NCBI GenBank assembly: GCA_036346275.1
Contig: CM070725.1
Location: forward strand, 40,052,104 to 40,116,103
Source: Otatea glauca
Taxonomy: Eukaryota > Streptophyta > Magnoliopsida > Poales > Poaceae
Length of the DNA: 64,000 nt
Direction: 5' to 3'
Shown here: positions 55,972 through 64,000 of the stretch, one piece after another
Layout: each line of letters begins with the position of its first letter
How positions within the stretch are numbered: position 1 is the first letter of the stretch
Position numbers and translations under genes: made by a program
Notes under the pieces: generated by a model
What the model saw: the letters and a program-made list of their open reading frames with translations, nothing else
Told to the model about the DNA's origin: nothing
The model's database searches: none

Positions 55972-58900
55972 TGTAATGACCCCCATTTTCACATGAATGC
56001 AAAAATGGAAATCTCATGTGCAAACAGTACTAGTCCCATGATCAGTAGATAGTACGCACATTTACAACAATTGGAATCACAACCATACATCATTTTATTA
56101 AAGCGGAAGCTAATTTACATAATAATCTTACAATTCAGAGTTTATAGCAGTAAAGAAGCAAAGTCTTGTAGTGTGCCCATCCAATCCCTCAGGCAACTGA
56201 CAAGGCATAATCCCTAGAAATTCATCGTCAATATCCCGAATTCTGCGACAATTATGTTTCGTCGAGCTAATCTGATTCTTCACCTAAAAACAACAATTAA
56301 GCAAGGGTGAGTACTTTCGTACTCCGCAAGACTTTTGCAAAGCCTATGATATATGCAAGCCATTTCAAAGGAAAGGCTAGTACGGTTAGTTTGCATAAAG
56401 TCGATTTGAAATATAAATACTGTAATAGTAGATTGCAAAACGGAATTTAAGTAAAAGCAATATAATACGAAAGTAATGAATGTAAACATAAATAAATCTC
56501 ATGTACAGGTATCGACCATATCCACAAAACCAGTTCTCATCGACACCCAAGAGAATTCACCAACACACAGTAGAAACCGCATTTTATGAAAATAACAAAG
56601 CGCTAACTATGTGATGACTTTACTAAGTTCCCATAACCGCGGTGCGGCTAATCGATTAGTTTTACACTGTAGAGGTGTACATCTTTACCCACAAGTCATG
56701 ACCTTTTCCTTTTGCCGCATAGTTCACGCACCTTTGGCGTAGTGGCGTAATGTTCATGACGAAAACCTTTACATTACCTAGGTTAACTTTGCACCACTCC
56801 GGACGAAACCCATACTATGGCGTAAGAACTCGAGCATAGAAATGATGGAACTTCCCAGTACGGGCGTACACGGTGTATCCAGAACGTTTGATCCATGATC
56901 ACCTCGGTGTGGACGCCCTTCGAGCAATTCATTAAGAAACAGCTGCATCGCTCCAAACCTTCCAATGTACAAAGTTAAACTAGATAATTTAATTGGTTTA
57001 AGGCTGTCCCATACCAGCACCTGTGGTTGTACGGTAATTCTTGGCTTGAAAACAACCCATAGTTCGGTCCTTAACTCGACACGGGCAATAATCTCCACCC
57101 TACACTACGTGCAAAGACATGCACACTCGGCTATTGCCAATAATTGCCCGTATCTAAACCATAGTTTTATTTTCATTTTTCCAACCAAAATACCAACCAC
57201 AAAAATGGTCATACCCAATTAAATGTCATATCCAAAGTCTTTAACCATGTCATAACTTTATGTTCATTTAAGCTTGGCTAAGCATGTCACTAAATGTGAG
57301 TAACCCAGTTTGACATCAATTACTGTCTAAGTTATTCTTAGGGTTATCAAGGTTCACAAATCCATACTTATCAAGGAAGTTCTATGTGACAATAGGTATA
57401 ACTACCAATACCCAAAATATAGCAGACTTTAATAAAAGTAAAGTATGCAGTAAAACATTTAATGAAAACATTTATGAAACTGGATCAATATGATCAAAGG
57501 GGTGCTTGCCTTGCTTATTTATTGCTTATGATTTAAGACGAAGCCACGGTGATGGAGGCAACGACGGAGGAAAGGACGCGGATTCTACACGCCATTCAAT
57601 CGGAAATATAGCAAATATCCAACTTTAATAAGGGCAAAAGAAAATGATGTAAAACCAAATAAAGATTCATTAAAGAAAACAGGAATGTTTTAGGGTTGGA
57701 TTGAATGATTTCAAGATATTATGATTTAGATAATTATACAAACATATTGTTAATGTCTTATGATAAAGAAAGCATGGTTTCTTTGATAGATTATCTATTC
57801 TTGATTTACTTAATTCAAGAGGCTAAAATTATGAATTCTTACATTTATAACTTCAATTATAGATGCTAAAATTATTTGGATTAATAAGATTTAACATATT
57901 TGACAATTAAGCTAAAAGCCAAAATGAATAGCACTTAATCCTTTTAATTGATTTTGCATAAGAAGTGGCTTTGAATTTGTTAGATCCATTGAACTAAGTT
58001 ATTGGATTTATTCCTAGTTTTTAAGAAGGTTCTGGTGATACAAATATATTAGTTACAATTTCTTTAATACAAGGTTCATTTATTCCTATTGTGGAGTTCA
58101 TAAAGCATAATACTTTAGGGTTATTTGGCTACCAGGATTTATATGCAAAACAATATGAAATAAGATTATTTCTTGAATATAATAGTCTATACTTTGAGGA
58201 ACATTTATAAGCTGATTTCTTACATTTTAGTGTTTAGACGAGACGTTCTACTGTGCTTTTGAAAATGCTTAAGTTGTTTTATAATCTACACGTTAAAGGT
58301 TCGGCTTCCGATTCTAGTTTGCTACTACACCTTACGAATAATTTATCCATTTTTCGGTATTAACATGGCACCTCACTAAGATTGTTTTAAAGTTGGTTTT
58401 ACAATGTTTTACTTTTATCCGAGATGTTTTCCATATAAGTAAACATTAAGATCTACTATGCACTTAACTCAAACATGCACAAACATGAGATGTTTCGCAT
58501 AAACAGGGCACTATGGTTTTATTACAGATCTAGGAATCACTTTACCATTATTTGAACTTGCATGTTTATACTTATTTTGATTCATATTATTGGAAAGTAA
58601 TCTATTCTCAAATTAATTCAAAATAGATTCAATTCTAAATATTTTTGTATATCTAAGTAGATTACTAACTTTTAAACACATAGAAACTGATTAGATATGA
58701 TTTGAATAATTTTTGTAAAAGATATTCATATTTGAATATTTAACACATTGGAAACAACTTCCTTTAGAAAATGATGTAAATCAGGTCAAAATCTAATTAA
58801 TTTTGCATATTTAGGTTCCTGAGGATTTAAGGTTTCTAACAAAATTGATTTCATTCAAATTGAAGTTCATTTGTAGAAATTCTACACATGGTATTCTCTT

Positions 58901-61200
58901 GATCCCTTTCTTTAAATTGAATTTAAAATTTAAATATATTTCATTTCCAGAATATTTTTGCATATTATGAACCTACAGGATTTATCATGAATTTAGAAAT
59001 TTATTTCATATTATTTGGTTGGATAGTTCAAAAGATATTTAAGTTTGAATGCATTCAGTTTTTGTAAATACAGAAAATTAGAAACTTTACTAAATATGGA
59101 AAGTACGCTTTCTGATCAGAACTACGCTTTCCCTTTTTGGCGCTGCGCCGGACCGAGGCACTGACATGCCGGGCCCAGTTGGCAGCGTGGAGGGCTCGCG
59201 CGGTGCGGCTGACGCGTGGGACCGCGCTGACCGAGCACGCACGAGACTGACGGCCAGGGCCCGCATGGCAGTGAGCTACGCGTTGCGTGCAACTGACATG
59301 CTGGTCCCATTGTCAGTGACCCGAGACAGAGGTCACGGTTATGGCTTCGCCACGGCGAGGCACGCCGGAAAAGTGGAATGGATTCCACTTTCACAATCAA
59401 CACGCTATGCGAACCTAGGGAGGTGAAGCTTGGCCGAGGTGGCTCGCCACCGTGAAGGGCGGCGGCGGTCTCGGCCACGGGCGCATGACTAAACGACGGC
59501 ATCCCGAGGTGAAAGATCACCACCGGAGCATCAACGGGTTGCTAGGGTTCGGTTTAGGCCTTCATTCAAAGAATTAAGGGTCGGAGAGGTGTTCTCACCA
59601 TGAGCGTCTTGCGGCGGAAGAAGGTCACACGGTGCGGCGGCTCACCGGAGGGAATGAGTTCAAATTGAGGTCGAGGACGAGGTCTAGGTGTGGTGAGGAA
59701 GCCTCAGGGGTGATGGTTCCGGGTATGGTGCAGAGGAGAGAAAGTTTGGGTGTTTTTCCCTTTTTCCGGTATTTGGCCGGAGCTTGGGAAGAAGGGGGTT
59801 CTGGCGGCGTTGAGGCGCTTCGGTGTGGTTGTGCGGGTTCCAGGGTTGTATGCGCGTGCTTGCAATGCTTCGGCGAGGCTTAAATAGAGGGATGAGGCGG
59901 TTTGAGCAGTGTTTGAACAGAGGAAAAGCGGCGGCTTGCGCGGCGTTTCTCGGCGTTCAAGCGCGAGAGAGAGCACGGAGGCCGAGGCGGTGCGGCGTGT
60001 TGGGCAACGAGTGGCAACCTCGGCGAAGAGATCAAGTGAAAGCGACAAATGGAGGGGGCGGCGCTGCTCTGGCGAGAGAACGGCCAAGCAACGGGAGAAA
60101 ACGGGAAAGAACGGAGAAGAAAGGGGCTGACAAGTGGGGCCAGGCGGTCAGAGAGAGAGAAAGAAGTCGGCAAAAGGGAACAGCTGGCCACATGGGCCCA
60201 CATGTCAGAGAGAAAAGGGAAATTCGTAGGAGAATTCTGGATAGGACGAGATACAAACCAAAGTTTGGGTTAGCAAACAAGAATAAGATTTTTTCAAACT
60301 TTCGGTGTAGGTCGGAAAGGAATAGATAAAGGTTCAGTAAAATTTTCATATAAATATAATGAGTAAAAATATTATTAAAAATCTGACATTGCACTATTAT
60401 TGATTTTGACTGTTTCTGATTTTTATTTAATTGAGGGTTAAAATAAAATTATTATTTTATGAAATTTTTTTATGAAGATCTTAAAAGGTCTTATTGACAT
60501 GATATAAAATTTTAAGATTTTTATAATATATATTTTAATTTTAATAATTCGGACATTGTAATTTTCAGCTTTTCTAATAGTCTGTTTTTGAATTTCTAAA
60601 AATACTAAATGATGGGATAAAATCTTGATATTTTTATCAGACACAGATTAGACAAGCATGTCGGCATGGTTAAAATGTTAACTCTGGTTAAGGTCAACAG
60701 AATTCTGGAGAAATCTTGCAATGTCGGTTCAGAGTATCTAGATAGGGTCATTTTTGTCTTTTTACTTTATTTAATTATTCCAGATCAGTGCAAGTTGTAT
60801 AGTCATGATTCTAAATAGATATGAGATTTATCTGATATTTTTACATATTTTATTGATTTTGTATTTTTATCTTTTTACTTTTACCATTTTACCATTTCAA
60901 TTTATGAGACTTTTCTTTTTAAACAAGAACTCAAGAAAATCAATAATTCAGAAAATTCAGAAATTTAAATTTAAATTAAAGGTTACATCTCAAACTTATT
61001 TTTATATTTTGTTTGTTTTGGAAGAAATAGTTTTAATGAGGAAAATCTTTCTTTTCTTTAAGATTGGAATACAAGGAAAGGAGGAAAAGATATTTATTTA
61101 AAACCAAAATCTTTATTCCAATTGAAATTTTTATTCAATTCCATTTTTTTTAAATTTAAACTTTTATTTTTCATATTTTTGAATTTTATGGGATGTTACA
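55972..61200 (-). mobile_element. 5.2 kb LTR-like insertion in the CACTA ORF (solo LTR candidate)
   Basis: It begins TGTAATGACCCCCAT and ends ATGGGATGTTACA (reversed TGTAACATCCCAT), so it has short inverted ends and TG...CA borders, and it is flanked by 5-bp duplications gagcg. No gag or pol motif, primer site or internal LTR-to-LTR repetition was seen. A very long solo LTR of a grass Gypsy (Tekay/Del-type LTRs often start TGTAACA) is the best fit. Orientation is guessed from the TGTAACATCCC start. GC-rich stretches at 59120-60200 contain many frames on both strands without domains. Confidence 0.65.
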
Positions 61201-61205
61201 GAGCG

Positions 61206-61358
61206 GAACTAGATAAGGCTGTGGAGCAAGCCGTACAGAAAGCTCTCAGCTCACGACCGCCACCCGGTGAAAGCCCTGAGCTCATCAGTCCCGGTGCTCG
61301 TAAGAGCATTGCGGCGCCCACAGGATTCCCGAAGAGCATGGACTGCATTTTCCTGTAG
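61206..61358 (+). pseudogene. Second CACTA ORF, part 3
   Basis: Right of the insertion the frame continues with ELDKAVEQAVQKALSSRPPPG and RKSIAAPTG before a frameshift at about 61345 and a stop at 61358. Short, but it joins the En/Spm segment to the following DUF8039-like segment. Confidence 0.8.
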
Positions 61359-61840
61359 ATGACATCAAAGAACCGACACCGTGCAAGCTACATTTGGCCG
61401 CACATGGCATTACCATAAAGGTGGCTGAGGGCAGGGCTTGGCCATGCCAGGAGTCACAGATTTTGCACTGTCGCCCGATACCGCATGGATTCGCCAGGGT
61501 CGAAGTGGACAGTGTCATCCGCCAATACCGAAAAATGGAGGTAGAGATCCCTGTCGAGGATGGGAACAAAAAGCTAGGAGAAAACGTGAATGGCTTCCTC
61601 GCGTGGCGCAAGAGCTTGATTAAGTTTGGCTCGGACAATGAGGGCGACGACGATGATGATCAGCCGCACTCTCCACACAGAGACCTCCCGCCCTTCTCGC
61701 CGCCAACCAGGAAAAGTCCAACTCCTCCGCCGGCAACAACCAGAAAAAGCCCGACTCCTCCGCCAAAAACTGTAAAGAATCGAACAACAGGAACATCTCG
61801 GCGATCGGCACCGTCCTCAAGAAATCTCAACCATCTGTGA
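61340..61840 (+). pseudogene. Second CACTA ORF, DUF8039-like segment and Pro-rich linker
   Basis: The reading FPVDDIKEPTPCKLHLA leads into AAHGITIKVAEGRAWPCQESQI, then PIPHGFARVEVDSVI and MEVEIPVEDGNKKLGENVNGFLAWRKSLI. This agrees with the small all-beta domain (DUF8039) often found between the transposase segment and the protease part in grass CACTA proteins. A linker follows with repeated RKSPTPPP units (61705-61775). The frame ends at 61840. Confidence 0.75.
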
Positions 61841-62400
61841 ACCTGGACAACCACAAAAGAAACTATCTACCGACATGGTGACGAAGAATGGAAAAAACAT
61901 GTAGCGCTGCGTAGCATCTCACTTTAAAAGGTGCCATCAAGTAAGAAGACTAAAGTCGATCCGACGCGCAAAAGTTTTTCTTGAGTATGGCAAAAGTGCA
62001 AAAGACGGGCAAAGCTTCAACCTTGCAAAATATCGGACTACGAAGCGATATCCGTAAAGCAATACTTGCAAGCGGCTAGTGCCGACATCGCTAAAGCGGG
62101 ATGCTCAAGCGGATGATGTTCAACTAGATGCTCGCGCAAGGTCTCGGTGGAAGTTCGTTATGGGAAAACCGCTGGTTGAACCGGCTCATTTCGACAACCT
62201 TACAACACAAGCAAGGCGTCCATCGATGGTACATGCAGCGATCCAACGATGGTATGGAGGCGTTCGATCCGATACACGAGCAAGATTTTCACAATGGGGA
62301 TAACATCCGCTGGGTTCTTTTCACTGAGTTGTATATGTTGTACCAAACAAGATGCCCCGGACGTGAACATACTTAGACTATGGACTTTGTAAGTCCGTCC
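61841..62400 (+). pseudogene. Second CACTA ORF, linker before the protease part
   Basis: Decayed coding: LEYGKSAKDGQSFNLA (about 61975-62025) and the frame 62128-62376 with WYMQRSNDGMEAFDPIHEQDFHNGDNIRWVLFTELYMLYQ. The latter corresponds to the helix-rich segment that normally precedes the Ulp1 core in these proteins. There are at least three frameshifts in 0.5 kb. Confidence 0.6.
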
Positions 62401-62459
62401 AGTATATCGTTGAGTATTTCATCATTGTTTAATTGCATCTCTAACTTCTTTCTTATGTA

Positions 62460-63142
62460 GAATGGAGGTACGACATGTAGAAGAAATAACAATGACAATC
62501 TAGCATTCGTAGATCCGGGCTCGTCAACGAGAAACTTGTGAACGATAATCCACGATTCGTTGAAGACTATTTATTTAATACTTTTTGAAGTCGCAATACA
62601 AAACCTCCGTACTTTTACCCTATAACTTAAAGTACGATCTCCCGACTTCTAATATCGTTTTACTATTTTTGCGTAACACGCACGATGTGGGAGTAATTGA
62701 CTACGTTGACATATATGTGCGAGTTTCACTGGGTCCTCCTCGTCATCTAATTAGATGCTAGCGAGATTTTGTCTTGGACTCGGAGAAAACAAACAAATCA
62801 GTACTCAAGACCTTTGGGACATCTTTGAGCAGTAAACTCGATCGTTGCGTTATTACTCTAGCAAAATTCCATTCTATTGCATTTAAGTTTAATTACTATT
62901 CAAAATCATTCACAGGGCTTTACTTGCGACTGCATCGCAAGAAAAGTGTTCTAGATCGTCCATATAGGAAAAATCTTGAAATAATAAATGACTTTCGATG
63001 CATGAGGCAGAACCCTAAACAATTTATGTGCATTCTATGTATGTACAAATATGCATTCAATTGTCACGAGAGTGTCACTATAACGGCCATGGTACGTAAT
63101 TACACTTTGATGCCCTTTTTATTTAACAAATATTATCATTAA
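62460..63142 (+). pseudogene. Ulp1-like (C48) cysteine protease remnant
   Basis: Traces of the SUMO-protease fold carried by many grass CACTA and Mutator elements: NDNPRFVEDYLFNTF (about 62535-62580), FHWVLLVI with the catalytic His (about 62726-62750), VLDSEK soon after (about 62770), and NDFRCMRQNPKQFMCILCMY (about 62990-63045), where active enzymes have Gln and Cys in a QPxxxxCG-type loop. Stops and substitutions make it inactive. The last frame (62774-63142) is mostly this C-terminal half. Confidence 0.65.
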
Positions 63143-63560
63143 TTAACTTCCTTTTTGTTCAAAAACAGCGCCCAAACCGAGAACCAATAAGTTATTCTCG
63201 ATGTAAATTATAGCAATTCAAGAACAGATCGCCGGATTCATTCATGATGAGATCATCAATCCAAACGGCGAGTTCCACGAGTAGCCTCATCGCCCTCATT
63301 CCTACGGTCTAGACGCGTGACATGTCTACTTCGATTCTTTGTAAAATCAAAGCGAACGGGATGACATGTAGTCGAGCTACATTTGTAAATAAATCATTGT
63401 AAAAACAAATTATGTGATGCTTAATTTAATATATTTGAATTATGATTTTAACGATGCTTCATACATACATGGATATATTCGAATTATGATTTGAACGATG
63501 CTTGATATACTACATATGGACACTGTAAACAATTACATAAAAATATATATATTGCACAAA
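63143..63560. other. 3' flank of the second CACTA ORF
   Basis: AT-rich with a near-repeat (atatttgaattatgatttaacgatgctt at 63430 and 63475). No coding sequence. It probably holds the transcript's end. Confidence 0.45.
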
Positions 63561-63564
63561 AAAT

Positions 63565-63838
63565 ATGCAAGCTTGTCACTGCCGGTTCTTGGAGAAAACC
63601 GGCAGTGATATGTATATATCACTGTCGAATTATGGTACAACCCGACAGTGCTAGTACAATATCACTGCCAGTTTTATGTATAACCGGCAGTGATAATTAT
63701 CATCACTGCCGGTTGTAGATAGAACCGGCAGTGATAATCTTTATCACTGCCGGATTTTGGTTTGATCCGGTAGTGATAGTCCAATATCACTGCCGATTGT
63801 AGGTAGAACCGGCAGTGATGTGCTGTTCTGTAGTAGTG
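63565..63838. repeat. Right subterminal and terminal repeats of CACTA
   Basis: Pairs of CACTGCCGGTT and AACCGGCAGTGATA occur about five times between 63576 and 63821. They are followed by gctgttctgtagtagtg, the inverse of the left end. Confidence 0.92.
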
Positions 63839-63841
63839 AAT

Positions 63842-64000
63842 AGCTTGCGAGACTGATAAATTTACGAATCACTTGTTAAATATTATTATATATTAACTCT
63901 TACTGAATTTACTCGAGCCGGACTCGAGTTTAAGTATTTTTTATTGTTAAAATTAGCATATATTGAATTGTTAATTGTTATCGAGATTACTGGAGCCGAG
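63842..64000. other. Flanking intergenic DNA
   Basis: AT-rich. It continues the sense of the left flank: tcgagttctaa before the element and actcgagccggactcgag after it. No feature seen. Confidence 0.4.

Larger units (their letters stand above)
49350..63838 (+). mobile_element. CACTA (En/Spm) DNA transposon, 14.5 kb
   Basis: The 17-bp terminal inverted repeat CACTACTACAGAACAGC is present perfectly at both ends, with 3-bp duplication aat (49347-49349, 63839-63841). Subterminal arrays of TATCACTGCCGGTT and its inverse lie at 49380-49640 and 63570-63830. It encodes, left to right on the plus strand, a TNPD-type transposase and a second ORF with a plant En/Spm transposase segment, a DUF8039-like segment and an Ulp1-protease-like segment. 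All carry stops or frameshifts. A 5.2 kb insertion (55972-61200) accounts for over a third of its length. Intact ends mean it could still be moved in trans. Confidence 0.95.

Noticed and set aside
59122..60394. Several frames of 100-170 codons on both strands
   Set aside because: They lie in the GC-rich part of the 5.2 kb LTR-like insertion. They overlap in opposite directions, and no retroelement or host domain is readable.

Overview
This is a eukaryotic nuclear window from a grass (Poaceae) chromosome. The evidence is a split HD-Zip II gene with rice-HOX27-like protein, Stowaway and hAT MITEs, SIRE/Maximus-type copia elements with LTRs over 3 kb, and a CACTA element with the CACTACTACAGAA terminus. 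It is a transposon-dominated intergenic region. Only one gene is well supported: the HD-Zip II gene on the minus strand (39194-40487, four exons). A weak terminal-exon candidate of another gene lies at the left edge (665-910).

Layout. 1-2790: probable 3' part of a gene and its flank. 3030-5702: degenerate, internally deleted Ty1-copia element (gag and protease remnants only). 6808-34795: a four-layer retrotransposon nest. The oldest layer is a minus-strand SIRE-type copia with decayed gag, protease, integrase, RT, RNase H and a 3' ORF; its right LTR is missing. Its left LTR carries a 3.3 kb solo LTR (7584-10898, TSD ccggt). Its 3' ORF is split by a 16.7 kb related element (13002-29732, TSD caaga) that has LTRs, PBS, PPT and a long gag but no pol. 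That gag is split by a young plus-strand copia (20608-25788, TSD ctatg) whose LTRs differ at one visible position. 34796-38950: unclassified repeats, a foldback and a hAT-like element. 39194-40660: HD-Zip gene and promoter. 41590-48550: MITEs, an inverted-repeat-flanked unit containing LTR-like sequence, and plain intergenic DNA. 49350-63838: a 14.5 kb CACTA element (TSD aat) with decayed TNPD, a second ORF with DUF8039-like and Ulp1-like parts, and a 5.2 kb LTR-like insertion (TSD gagcg).

The less ordinary signals are: (1) in the 3.3 kb SIRE-type LTRs, a series of short hairpins with an almost fixed ACACA loop but different, self-complementary stems; (2) a GC-rich CGGTGCTACC/GGTAGCACCG array just upstream of the LTR TATA box that changes length between copies; (3) the gag-only design of the 16.7 kb element beside a pol-bearing relative; (4) near-identical LTRs around a plainly disabled coding region in the young copia; and (5) an internal cluster of CACTA subterminal repeats placed where a promoter for the second ORF would be. 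Family assignments come from recognising motifs by eye; no database search or folding was run.
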